The translations under genes and the position numbers were made by a program. A stretch of 64,000 nucleotides of DNA. Source: Hyphococcus sp. (lineage in GTDB: Bacteria > Pseudomonadota > Alphaproteobacteria > Caulobacterales > Parvularculaceae). Within the stretch, counting starts at the first letter, position 1. Every line of letters starts with the position of its first letter. The notes below the pieces were generated by a model, which worked only from the letters and a program-made list of their open reading frames with translations, searched no databases and was not told the DNA's origin. Shown piece after piece: positions 25,461-34,051 of this stretch. The stretch covers positions 60,260-124,259 of the forward strand of contig JANQON010000008.1 in the NCBI GenBank assembly GCA_028289605.1, read 5' to 3'.

Positions 25461-26469
25461 GTTTGCGGCATTTCAGCGGCAAAGGCGGACATCAGCATCT
25501 GCGCTCGGCGGTTGATCCTCCTGAACAAGAATTCTCAGCAGACGACATTAATCGCCTGCGCAGGCAAACGAGACTTTCGCCCAAAGACCATCCTGTAACC
25601 GATCGCTAAGTGATCTCCTCATTCAATGGACCGCAGTCGCCTTGATGCGAACGCGATGTAAATCAGGTCAATCAACGCTCGTTGCCTCCAATGATCCGGC
25701 GCAGTTGGATCCAAGATCACTTCCGCCGTCAGGACGCTCAATCCGGCAACGCACCAAATGTCCGCGGATGCCGCCTAAATCAATTTCCATGCCCCCTGAT
25801 ACTGAACACGGATTGTTCCGTGTCCGCTAGATTAGCGACGCAACGACACCGGCGCTTGAATTTCACCTGAAGGGTCGCTGCAGTATGCATGCAATTGCTG
25901 TTCGGAAATATTGGCGTTATGCACCTTGTCTATCGTCTTCAAAAATCGCCGTCGCAGCGCTTGCCGTCGGCGCCGTCGCAAGCGGCCGGCCCCGGTCGCA
26001 TTCTGCGTCGCGAAGATCAATGTCGGGAGCGGCGTCGCCAACCTTCCATGTCGAACGCGTCTTCTGCGTGTCGCCAGTTCCAGGAAAGCACAGCGCGCAA
26101 TCGTTCCGCGGGCGCCTGCCCGTCCCATTCGACCGCTCCATCGCGGCGATATAGGGACTGATTGATCTTCTCATATCGCCGATGGGCAATTTTGCAGTAA
26201 AAATGCATGCACACCCAAGCGGCGCGCCAAATTTTCAGAATTAATACATGACCGTTGCGCTGGCGCTTCAAGCTATTGAAATGACGGGCGTTTGCTTATT
26301 GCTCAAGCGACGTCGAAACCAGCAGCCGCTCTGAAATATGTCTTTAAACTGACTTTTATTATTCGGCAGGCCCGAGCGGTCGTTGCGCCAGCCTGCCCCC
26401 CCCAAAACGCGGATACATAAGCTTGCGCCGGATTGTTAGCGTTGATGCGCAACACAATGGAACGCGCGA

Positions 26470-27075
26470 ATGAAAAACAGATTGGAAAGACGCAAATTCC
26501 TGCGAAAACTCCTTCGAAAGAAGGTCAAATTCGCTGCCGGCGTTCAGAAGGAATCGTGCGGGGTCGTAAAGAACATTTCCGAAGACGGCATGTTCGTAGA
26601 AACCAAGGCCCCGATTGACGTTGATCGAGACATCATCGCCTATCCCGACGATCTCGGCCGTGTCTCCGGGAAGATCATACGGGTGTCAAACGACGGATTC
26701 GCAGTCCAATTTGATATTTCGGACCATGATCGCGCCCTGCTTAAAAAACGCGTCAACGCCGCCGTTAAAGGCCAGCCCTATTTGAGCATAGCTGATCGGC
26801 GCAAATATGTGCGTATGCCGATCAGCATTGAGGCGACGGCGCGGATCGTTCCGAGCGGTCGCGAATTCGTATGCAGAATTACCGAGATTTCGAGGATGGG
26901 CGCGAGCATCCAGTCGAATCGTCGTCCAAAACTGTTTGCCGAAATAAAGATCGGCGCCATTCGAGGACGCGTCTGCCGCATTACCAAGGACGGTTTCGCC
27001 ATCACATTTGAAAAGCCCGGCCGTCGACAGGCAGAGAGGGAATCGACAAACCACGAAAAGGCGTTCGCCGGCTGA
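26470..27075 (+). CDS. Tandem PilZ domain protein
   Basis: 201 aa with two PilZ-like halves. First half (about 5-90): RKLLR (R12, R16) and NISEDG (35-40), matching the RxxxR and [D/N]xSxxG c-di-GMP-binding motifs. Second half (about 108-185): DRRKYVR (R111, R115) and EISRMG (139-144), where Glu replaces Asp/Asn in the second motif. It is a likely cytoplasmic c-di-GMP receptor with no enzymatic domain. It stands alone between long non-coding DNA and the convergent XRE gene. GGA lies 8 bases before the ATG. The target could be the surface polysaccharide or another motility-to-adhesion switch, which is inference. Confidence 0.85.
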   Translation: MKNRLERRKFLRKLLRKKVKFAAGVQKESCGVVKNISEDGMFVETKAPIDVDRDIIAYPDDLGRVSGKIIRVSNDGFAVQFDISDHDRALLKKRVNAAVKGQPYLSIADRRKYVRMPISIEATARIVPSGREFVCRITEISRMGASIQSNRRPKLFAEIKIGAIRGRVCRITKDGFAITFEKPGRRQAERESTNHEKAFAG

Positions 27076-27293
27076 CCGGGCGTGTTGTCGACCAAGCGAC
27101 TCAACACTCTGCGCGGCTGAAGCAGCGGCGGCGACGGACACGTAAAGACCGTCTTCCTATGCTCACCGTCGACGGCGCCGTGCCAACGTTTGCTCTACAC
27201 AGGCGCTTAAAGCGCCGCGCCGCCGTTCCTCGCGCCAGTTCACGGTGAGAGCACGATGCGCCGTCAGAAATCGATGCCGGTCTTCTGTCTTCG

Positions 27294-27761
27294 TCACAGA
27301 ACCCGGCGGGGCCTGGGCGCGCTAACGATAAAGTGCTCCAGAAAACTGACGAGTTCCGTGATATCGCTTTCTTCCGCACGAGCGATGATGTGGATGCAGG
27401 CGCGTCGATCCTCGCTAAAGTCGGACAGGTCGACAAATCTCTGCTCGAGAAAACCTCCCGAAATATCGTCCTGTTCGATGCCGTCGAAGAAAAAGGAAAC
27501 GGGAAGGCTCAAAGCGTTGGCGAAAGTCAACAGGCGACCGGCGCTGATCCTGACCGATCCGTTCTCATGCTTTTGCACTTGCTGAAACGACAACCCTGTT
27601 TGCTTTCCCAGTGCGGCTTGAGACAGGCCCGAGATCTGGCGGGCAAACCGGAGTCTCCCCCCGATATATCGATCGTATGACGCGGCAGTTTCTTTTTCGC
27701 CGCAGTGCGGGCGGAGCATGCTCACAACACTGTCGCGCGTGTTTTTCGGAACCGCGGTCAT
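27294..27761 (-). CDS. XRE family HTH transcriptional regulator
   Basis: 155 aa. Residues about 31-92 are an HTH_3 domain (GGRLRFARQISGLSQAALGK, FQQVQKHENGSVRISAGRLL, ALSLPVSFFFDGI). The C-terminal 60 residues are an acidic/helical tail without a recognised domain. Its ATG lies 4 bases after the sigma factor stop, so the two form an operon and are probably translationally coupled. It may tune the sigma factor regulon; no direct evidence. Confidence 0.88.
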   Translation of the reverse strand: MTAVPKNTRDSVVSMLRPHCGEKETAASYDRYIGGRLRFARQISGLSQAALGKQTGLSFQQVQKHENGSVRISAGRLLTFANALSLPVSFFFDGIEQDDISGGFLEQRFVDLSDFSEDRRACIHIIARAEESDITELVSFLEHFIVSAPRPRRVL

Positions 27762-27765
27762 CGCC

Positions 27766-28335
27766 TTATGGCTCGCTCACTGCGCCGTCGAGAATGGTCA
27801 ACGCGTTATTGAGCGTACGAGAGATGTCGGCGGCGCTCCATCCGGTGTCGTCCGAAATCTCGCTGTAGGTCTCGCCCCGGATGCGGCTACGAATGATTAA
27901 CTCGCGCTGCTTTTGGGAAAGCAGCGAAATGCCGTGCTCCAGGCGCTCAAACCGGTCTCTGGTCTCATTGATGGAATGGGAATTGGTTTCCGCCATCGCC
28001 ATCTCTGCGTCGTTTTCCAGTTTGGCCAAAAAGCGGATCCGTCGGGTGCGGCTCTTGAGCGAGGTCATCGCCAGATTCATCGCGATTTTGAAGAGATACG
28101 CTCGCGGGTTCTGGATGCTGTCAATGCGTTCGAATTTGGCGATCCGGACAAAAACGGCTTGCACCAGATCCTCGGGCTCCAGCTGCCCCGGCGCGCAGAT
28201 CTTCTGGAGGAAAACGCACAATTCCGCTCTATGATCGCGATACAACGCGTCGATAAACCGAGCCCGGGCCGCCGGGCTCTGTCCTGTGCCCCCTCCTGGA
28301 AGGGCGTAGCACGGTTCGTGTTGAGTGTTTTTCAT
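27766..28335 (-). CDS. ECF (FecI-like) RNA polymerase sigma factor
   Basis: 189 aa. Region 2 spans about residues 24-94 (FIDALYRDHRAELCVFLQ, PEDLVQAVFVRI at 54-65, RAYLFKIAMNLAM). Region 4 spans about 127-180 (LEHGISLLSQKQRELIIRS, GETYSEISDDTGWSAADISR). FecI-like factors usually pair with a FecR anti-sigma and a TonB receptor. Neither is seen here; an XRE regulator follows instead. No ribosome-binding site is obvious at the ATG (GGCG lies 9 bases upstream). Confidence 0.9.
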   Translation of the reverse strand: MKNTQHEPCYALPGGGTGQSPAARARFIDALYRDHRAELCVFLQKICAPGQLEPEDLVQAVFVRIAKFERIDSIQNPRAYLFKIAMNLAMTSLKSRTRRIRFLAKLENDAEMAMAETNSHSINETRDRFERLEHGISLLSQKQRELIIRSRIRGETYSEISDDTGWSAADISRTLNNALTILDGAVSEP

Positions 28336-29063
28336 GAGATGGCGCCTGCATTCTTGCCGTGGTCAACGCTTCATTTCGCACCGGAACCTGAACTCTTCCC
28401 CGGACCCCCGACCATTCAGCTGAATCAGCTCGCGGCGCGCTGCGCTCTCGCCGTCGCCGCTAATCCGCCCGGTCGGAAACAGGGATAAACTCAAAGAAAA
28501 CCGGCAGTTTCATCTATGACGCTTTGCTCAAAAGCGTCATAAGGCGCGCGGCCCAATCTGCTAGCGGTTGCACCTTTTCTGCAGACGGCTGGTTTGCGTC
28601 TGCGACTGGCACAACCGGTAGACGGACTGACTGGGAGGCCGCGTTGAATGCGGCGCAGACCGTACGTGAATCGCGCGGCGAGGAATCAACCTGAACGCAC
28701 AACAAGGGCTATCTACACCGTTGCCGGTTCCGGGACGCTCACGTGATGCGCGCAATTTCTACATGACTTGTCGTCGATGCTTTGGGCGTCCGCTTTCGAA
28801 GCGGACATGTGGATTCGTCTTTCTGCAGAAACCGACGACCGTGCTTGAACGTTCGCGGCCATTAAGGCGCTTTTTCGTCGCAAAAACGAAAAACCGGATC
28901 TGCAGAAAACCGCAATCGCCGACTTGCGGCCGCGCGGAGCGCACTTAGTGCGTAATAGGCCCGCCGGGCATTTGCTGATTCTCGCGCTGACCGTCGCCGG
29001 CGCAAATCCCCGGCCGGTCACAAGACGCCGGCGCCCGCCCGTTCCGGACGCCGCCGCGCAGGC
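28336..29063. other. Hairpin-rich intergenic region
   Basis: 728 bases between two leftward genes. It contains a perfect 11-bp hairpin (28515-28525 with 28531-28541), a perfect 8-bp hairpin with a 3-base loop (28788-28795 with 28799-28806) and an AT-rich 8-bp stem around 28870-28893. None is followed by a good T-run on either strand. Short ORFs here look random. It should carry the sigma factor promoter and the end of the LytTR transcript. Confidence 0.5.
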
Positions 29064-30671
29064 TCAAGCGCTGGTCATTCCTCCCAAAACCAAGGGATTG
29101 CTGTCCAGCACGTCCTTCACTTTCGGCATCACACGCCGGCTGACCGGCACTTCTTCGCCGTTGATCATCTTCAGCGCTCCTCTCCCGCTGCCCTGCCGAA
29201 TAAGGGACCGAACCTGTTGCGTATTGACGATATGAGACCGATGAACCCGAATAAAATCATCTGGCAGGGTGCTTTCCAGTTCGTGCAGGCTTCCCGTATG
29301 CAACAGCGTGGCGCCGTCGACAAAGCAGACTTCCACATAGTCCCGCGCGCCATTGCAGTGCGATATAGAGCTCAAGCTGACAAACTGGGTTCGATCCGAC
29401 TCCTTTAGCGGTATCCGCTCATCAAAAGCGGCGGCGGCCTGTTCCCGGTCCGCGGTCGCCTCGGCAAGCTCGTGCTGCGCATGCTGGAGCGCTTTTTCCA
29501 GCTTCGCCGTCCTTTCCTGGAATTCCTGCTTCCTGTCGAGAATGCCCGTTTGCCGCACAAACAGGAAAGCGACGACGCTCATGCTGGCGTAAAAGACAGC
29601 GGCGCTAAGGAAACCGCCCCGCTGAATTTCGAGGGCCAAAACAAACGCCCATAACAACAATGAAAAAGGCAGCGCGCTTGGCCGCCCGACGAACGCCCAC
29701 CATGAGACGAAAAAAGCCGCTGTCACAAGGGGGATGGTCATACCGATCCGCGCCGCAAATTCAGGCTCCGCCGTCGTCGCCAGCGGGATTAAAGCAAACG
29801 CGCTGGCGATCGCCACAATTGCAAAAGCCCTTTCCCCAACGATTCTGTACATGACAAAACTCGCCAGAGAGACGCCAAATAAAAACGACAGGAGCGTGAT
29901 CAACATGACGCGCGCCTCCTGCAACGGATAGGGATATTCGACTAAACATCGCACGCACTTCAGGGCGCAAAAGAGAAAGATGGTCCCGCACGCCAGGCTC
30001 AACAGCGTCGATCCGACCGTGTCAAACCCTCTGATCGCCATGGCCGCAAAGAAGAAACAGCCCAGGAGCACGATACTGGACGTTAAGAGAGCGGGCAGAT
30101 GCCGCCAAGCCGCTTGCGATCGAAAAAGCGCATAATCCACGACAAAGGCCTCATCCAAACATAACGCCGCCTGACTTTGCTGTTTGTGGTGACAGGACAC
30201 CAATATCGCGAGTTCCTGAGCGTCCTGGCGCAGACTTCCACCGGGCAGATAAAACAGATGGTCAAGAACGCCCGGGTCCTCGCCGGCCTTCGTTTGCCCC
30301 GGCGCGCCGGTTTCCCCAATCGATCGCCCATTCAAGAAGTACCGCCTCGCCGAATGTCCCGCCACCAGCATACCGGGATGCTCGACAGACTGACGAAGCG
30401 TTTCTGCGCCGGGAAGCATCAAGCGGACCCAGAACATGCCCGCGGAAGGCTCAACGGACCGCATCGAAACGGCGTAACAACCCGCAGACGAGAAGTCAGG
30501 CGGGGTTGCGCTGTCTCCGACCGCCGGACAGACATCGACTAGCGGATTTTCCCCGATATTTGCTTTTGAATGCCAGCTATGGTCGCCATAGACGCTTCCA
30601 GGCTGGATCAGAATAACGCCGAATACAAAGGCAAGAAACAGCCAGATGCGCCAAGTCACAACAGAATCCAC
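29064..30671 (-). CDS. Membrane-bound LytTR family transcriptional regulator
   Basis: 535 aa. An N-terminal membrane segment (7-23) is followed by an extracytoplasmic domain (about 25-190) with several cysteines and a jelly-roll-like appearance. There are about seven membrane helices (about 193-372), a coiled coil (380-416) and a C-terminal LytTR DNA-binding domain (427-523: HCNGARDYVEVCF, HTGSLHELESTLPDDFIRVH, RSHIVNTQQV). This is a one-component sensor-regulator laid out like 7TMR-DISM receptors. No histidine kinase partner is nearby. The annotated start is GTG; a second GTG five codons on is also possible. The signal and targets are unknown. Confidence 0.88.
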   Translation of the reverse strand: MDSVVTWRIWLFLAFVFGVILIQPGSVYGDHSWHSKANIGENPLVDVCPAVGDSATPPDFSSAGCYAVSMRSVEPSAGMFWVRLMLPGAETLRQSVEHPGMLVAGHSARRYFLNGRSIGETGAPGQTKAGEDPGVLDHLFYLPGGSLRQDAQELAILVSCHHKQQSQAALCLDEAFVVDYALFRSQAAWRHLPALLTSSIVLLGCFFFAAMAIRGFDTVGSTLLSLACGTIFLFCALKCVRCLVEYPYPLQEARVMLITLLSFLFGVSLASFVMYRIVGERAFAIVAIASAFALIPLATTAEPEFAARIGMTIPLVTAAFFVSWWAFVGRPSALPFSLLLWAFVLALEIQRGGFLSAAVFYASMSVVAFLFVRQTGILDRKQEFQERTAKLEKALQHAQHELAEATADREQAAAAFDERIPLKESDRTQFVSLSSISHCNGARDYVEVCFVDGATLLHTGSLHELESTLPDDFIRVHRSHIVNTQQVRSLIRQGSGRGALKMINGEEVPVSRRVMPKVKDVLDSNPLVLGGMTSA

Positions 30672-31627
30672 CCCTCTATGCGGGACGCTGCTTGTCTCCC
30701 CAACGCCGTCACGTCCGATGCAATTTCGAAAATTTAGAGCTGCTTAGCCTTCCCCGCATAGAAGATTCATTGAGCGATCGCCAGCCGCGCGCTCCTCTTT
30801 TCAGCCCAAAATACAGATAACAATTACTTTTCATACACATGCGCTCATCTATGCTTTGAACATTGCGCGCAAAAAAAGAATATGCAAATTTTGCGCCCGT
30901 TACAATATTGTTCCGCGCGCACCTGGATCTCAGTAATACGCTTGGGGAAAGCCTCGATCACCCTACTCCGCCAACATCGAGCGCCGCTGCAATTCTGTGC
31001 ATATTGTGAATTTAATCCCAAGGGCGACCGCTGTACTGTGTGGACTTTCATGCGACGCGTCGGCGGGACCGGCTTCGCGGCGCAGCGACGCGGATTCGGC
31101 GGCGTGCGCCGCGGCGACCGGCAATTTGCGCCGACCGCCAAACGGCGGGCCCAATGAGCTTTCGCAACGCCGCCTCCGCGGTCGCCGGCGGCGCGAATAT
31201 GACGACGCGCTGATCGCGACGTTTTCGGGACCCGCCGACCTTGGCGACACTCCCCGTTAGACGCACCGGACGCTGATCGTCTGTATTAAGATCAACCCGG
31301 CCAAGAAGGCGGCTGCGGCAAACTCTAAAGCCCACTGCGATCCGGAGGGTCGGCCTGCGGCGACGGCGTTTCAAGCGGCGAGAAAGCTGGTTCCGGACTG
31401 GTCATAAACCTTGTGGTCGATTCAACCGTGATCGCCGCACTCAAGCAACTGATCTCAAATGATATACCGAAAATGGTATAAAGAAACGACGCAGCTCAAC
31501 TAAGAGTCGCATAAGTAAAACATACGCTCGGGACGGGCCCGCCTATGAGCGACCTGCGACTTTGTGAACGTCTGGATAGAGACAAAATGTTTCCCATAGG
31601 ACCGCAAATTGATTCTATATACTGTTC
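30672..31627. other. Intergenic region, mostly featureless
   Basis: 956 bases between divergent genes. The ORFs here are short, Arg-rich and overlapping, with no recognisable protein. One small palindrome, TATACC-6-GGTATA (31463-31480), could be an operator. A TATACT hexamer at 31618-31623 lies only 4 bases before the ATG of the next gene. Confidence 0.45.
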
Positions 31628-33040
31628 ATGAATAGTGGAAATCCAGAGCGTTTCCTGTCGTTACTTGCGCAGATTGACCGCAGCCTGCTGTATTTGGAGA
31701 AGCGCGCTGTCACCATCACTTTGGTTTATATTTTGCTCGGTCTCGCGCAGTTGGCGTTCAGCGTCGCGCTCGGTATTCACCTCATCTCCTTTGACGGACG
31801 GCTGACGGACGGATCCCAAATCGCAGGCTTTACCGGGCCGAAGGACGTTGGGTATGCGCTGGCGCTCAACGTCTCCGTTGTTCCCATCCTTTTGGTGCCG
31901 CCGCTTCTGTTCGTGCTGCTACGTGCGCGCGCGACGATGGAAATCCTCGCGGAAAAACTGATTGACAGCGGCATGGTGCGCAAAAAGACCGCGCCTTTTG
32001 AACCGTGCGACCGGGACGAGTTTTTGGCGGCCTGGCGGAAACACATGAGCGTCGGCGCCGTCTTCGGTATCTTCTTTAGTCTCGGGCCCATTACACTCAT
32101 GATTTATGACTTATACGATGTAATTTGGCGCCCGCTCATGGCCGAGCAGCCGATCTATGAGATTTGCCCAGGCCTGAAACTGGCCGATGACTATCCTTGC
32201 AACCTCTTCAACACCAGCATTGATCTCGATTGGTCTATCGCGTCTCTCTACCCGGGTGGAATGTCCAGTAAAGCCGGAAATTTGTTTTTCGCCGCGCTTG
32301 TGTACCTTCTCGCGCCGATAACAGGCGCCTTTATTACGTTTTTCTCCTTCGCTCAGTTCGCATTTTTCGGGTCGTTCTATTCTCGGGCGTCGCTCGACGG
32401 CATGGGGATCGTGATCACGCCCAATCTTGATTCACAGGATTCGCGGCTTGGCTTTGAGCTGTTCTTGAAGACTTTTTCCTACATCTTCTGGAGCGCTGTG
32501 TTTGTGGTGATCATTTTGTTTTTGGGCCACGTCCAGAACATTTATTGGCGCGTGCCGGAGGCCAGGAACATTTTTGAGTTTTACGGCCTCTCCCAGATCA
32601 ACGCCCTGACAAACATCAAAGAGGTGTTTGCGTTTTTTGGAGAAGACCTTGCTGAGACGTGGTCTCTGGAAAGGGGCAATCTGCTGAAAACGCGCCAGAC
32701 GATTTTCGCTGTCATGGTGGTTCCGATGGCGTTTCTCACGCCGCTGATCTTTGGATATTTGGTGCTCTACGACACAGCCTTCCACGGGCGAAAGTTGATG
32801 AAGAAACAGCTTTCTGAGGCCGCAAACATCGATCAGAAAAAACTCAAAAAAGTCGAAGACATGAAAGTGGCGCCGGTTGCATGGACCGGCCTTAAGGGCC
32901 TCTGGCTGCCTCTTTTATTGATCGTGTCGATCGCAGCTTATGTTCTGCCGCGCCTCATTATCATTGTCGCCGCTTTGTTGGGCGTTCTGGCGCTATGGGA
33001 GATCTTCAAAATCGTCCGTAAGAGGCGCCGGCGGCCCTGA
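31628..33040 (+). CDS. Multi-pass membrane protein of unknown function
   Basis: 470 aa that I do not recognise. About seven or eight hydrophobic segments (roughly 25-50, 76-100, 140-162, 218-245, 280-305, 358-378, 430-462) alternate with soluble loops. One loop contains two cysteines (ICPGLKLADDYPCNLF, about 178-193) that may face the periplasm. The C-terminus ends in a basic patch (KIVRKRRRRP), suggesting a cytoplasmic end. No signal peptide and no enzymatic motif are visible. There is no Shine-Dalgarno before the ATG, and a -10-like TATACT lies 4 bases upstream, so the transcript may be leaderless. It is monocistronic. Confidence 0.75.
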   Translation: MNSGNPERFLSLLAQIDRSLLYLEKRAVTITLVYILLGLAQLAFSVALGIHLISFDGRLTDGSQIAGFTGPKDVGYALALNVSVVPILLVPPLLFVLLRARATMEILAEKLIDSGMVRKKTAPFEPCDRDEFLAAWRKHMSVGAVFGIFFSLGPITLMIYDLYDVIWRPLMAEQPIYEICPGLKLADDYPCNLFNTSIDLDWSIASLYPGGMSSKAGNLFFAALVYLLAPITGAFITFFSFAQFAFFGSFYSRASLDGMGIVITPNLDSQDSRLGFELFLKTFSYIFWSAVFVVIILFLGHVQNIYWRVPEARNIFEFYGLSQINALTNIKEVFAFFGEDLAETWSLERGNLLKTRQTIFAVMVVPMAFLTPLIFGYLVLYDTAFHGRKLMKKQLSEAANIDQKKLKKVEDMKVAPVAWTGLKGLWLPLLLIVSIAAYVLPRLIIIVAALLGVLALWEIFKIVRKRRRRP

Positions 33041-33341
33041 TCAAGGAACGGGACGACACACAATCGACGCACTCGCGCCGCGTTGTTCTTCCTGTCTTTT
33101 TGTCAACGCATACGCGGCCGTCGTCAAAAGGCCGGCCGCCGACCTTCCCCGCCGCCGTACGCGCGCCAATGACAACCGCGGACCATGAACTTTGCGAAAG
33201 AATCCGGAAATTGGTGAAACAAAACTCCCGTCCGGGAGTCTGTAACTGTGAACCTAATAGATCCCGCGGCGCCGTCTTTGCGCTCATCGGTTAAGGAGTC
33301 GTCGGCTCCAACCCCGACCGCAGCGCCTGCTCCGCGCCAAC
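33041..33341. other. Intergenic region with short hairpin
   Basis: 301 bases. A perfect 7-bp stem with a 2-base loop (33224-33230 with 33233-33239) is followed on the minus strand by TTTTGTTT. It looks like a terminator in the minus direction, although no minus-strand gene ends here. Otherwise I see nothing. Confidence 0.45.
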
Positions 33342-34022
33342 ATGTTGAGGCTGACGCAAGCAATGGCGGAAGAAGCGACTTCGGAACCGGCTGAGATTGA
33401 GAACGCCGGCTTCACGCCGGAGGTATGGTTTCACACGCCGGTCTGGTCGCGGCGGATTGTGGAATACGAACGCATCAACAAAGACCTTCTCGATGTGGTC
33501 GAAAGGCTGGAACGCGACACGGAATCTATCACGCGTTCCAATGTCGGCGGCTGGCACAGCCACGATCAGATACATCGTCGCGACGATATGGCGGAAATCC
33601 GCCGCATCATCGGCAAAAGCTGCGTCGGCTGCGCAGCGTTCATGGAGTTCGATTTCGACCACTTCGAACTCGTCATCAAAGAAATGTGGCTCAACAAGAA
33701 CGGACCCGGCGATTTCAACAAGGCGCATATCCACCCAAACGCCATTTTATCCGGCGCCTACTATATTCGAACGCCCGAGAACAGCGGTAATATCGAGTTT
33801 TACGATCCGGTGCCGGCGCGCCTGATGAATGTGTATCCGGTCAAAGCGCAGAAGCGTATCAACGCACAAGCGGCTGAATACAGAGCGCGCGAAGGCTTAT
33901 TGGTGATCTTTCCATCATGGCTCCAGCACGCCGTTCAGCCGAACCAGAGTGATGAATTCCGGGTTTCGTTGAGTTTCAATGTCAGCTTTCGTGCGATCCG
34001 CAACAAAAACGCCGACGGTTGA
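33342..34022 (+). CDS. Putative 2OG-Fe(II) oxygenase family protein
   Basis: 226 aa. The core resembles the TIGR02466-type putative 2OG-Fe(II) oxygenases: a conserved WHSHDQIHRR stretch (71-80), NKAHIHPNAILSGAYYIRTP (126-145, probable first metal ligand among H129/H131), IEFYDPVPAR, and VIFPSWLQHAVQPNQ followed by FRVSLSFN (H196, R207 as second His and 2OG-binding Arg). The substrate is unknown. ATG codons at 33342 and 33363 are both possible; the second has GAGG upstream at a long spacing. It is convergent with the autotransporter array, with 29 bases between the stops. Confidence 0.78.
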   Translation: MLRLTQAMAEEATSEPAEIENAGFTPEVWFHTPVWSRRIVEYERINKDLLDVVERLERDTESITRSNVGGWHSHDQIHRRDDMAEIRRIIGKSCVGCAAFMEFDFDHFELVIKEMWLNKNGPGDFNKAHIHPNAILSGAYYIRTPENSGNIEFYDPVPARLMNVYPVKAQKRINAQAAEYRAREGLLVIFPSWLQHAVQPNQSDEFRVSLSFNVSFRAIRNKNADG

Positions 34023-34051
34023 AGCAGGCGCAATCAGGGCGCGCCCTTCTC

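Larger units (their letters stand above)
25068..26469. other. Long non-coding stretch with a probable small RNA
   Basis: 1.4 kb without a convincing protein gene. Small ORFs on both strands overlap each other, have low-complexity Arg-rich translations and lack ribosome-binding sites. The only strong structure is the minus-strand hairpin pair at 25370-25449. The rest (about 25460-26469) shows no recognisable element apart from a run of eight C around 26395. It could contain the decayed remains of a gene. Confidence 0.55.

Noticed and set aside
25832..26271. Several overlapping small ORFs on both strands in the long gap before the PilZ gene
   Set aside because: None has a ribosome-binding site, plausible composition or recognisable domain. 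A decayed gene is possible but cannot be supported.
28713..29021. Minus-strand ORF of 102 codons with a short Cys-rich end
   Set aside because: It overlaps the hairpins, has no ribosome-binding site and shows no domain beyond one CxxC.
33224..33239. Short perfect hairpin taken as terminator of the membrane protein gene
   Set aside because: The T-rich side is on the minus strand and it lies 180 bases beyond the stop, so it does not fit that gene. It is only noted in the intergenic entry.
33291..33734. Minus-strand ORF of 147 codons
   Set aside because: It is antisense to the oxygenase-like gene, which has recognisable conserved motifs.
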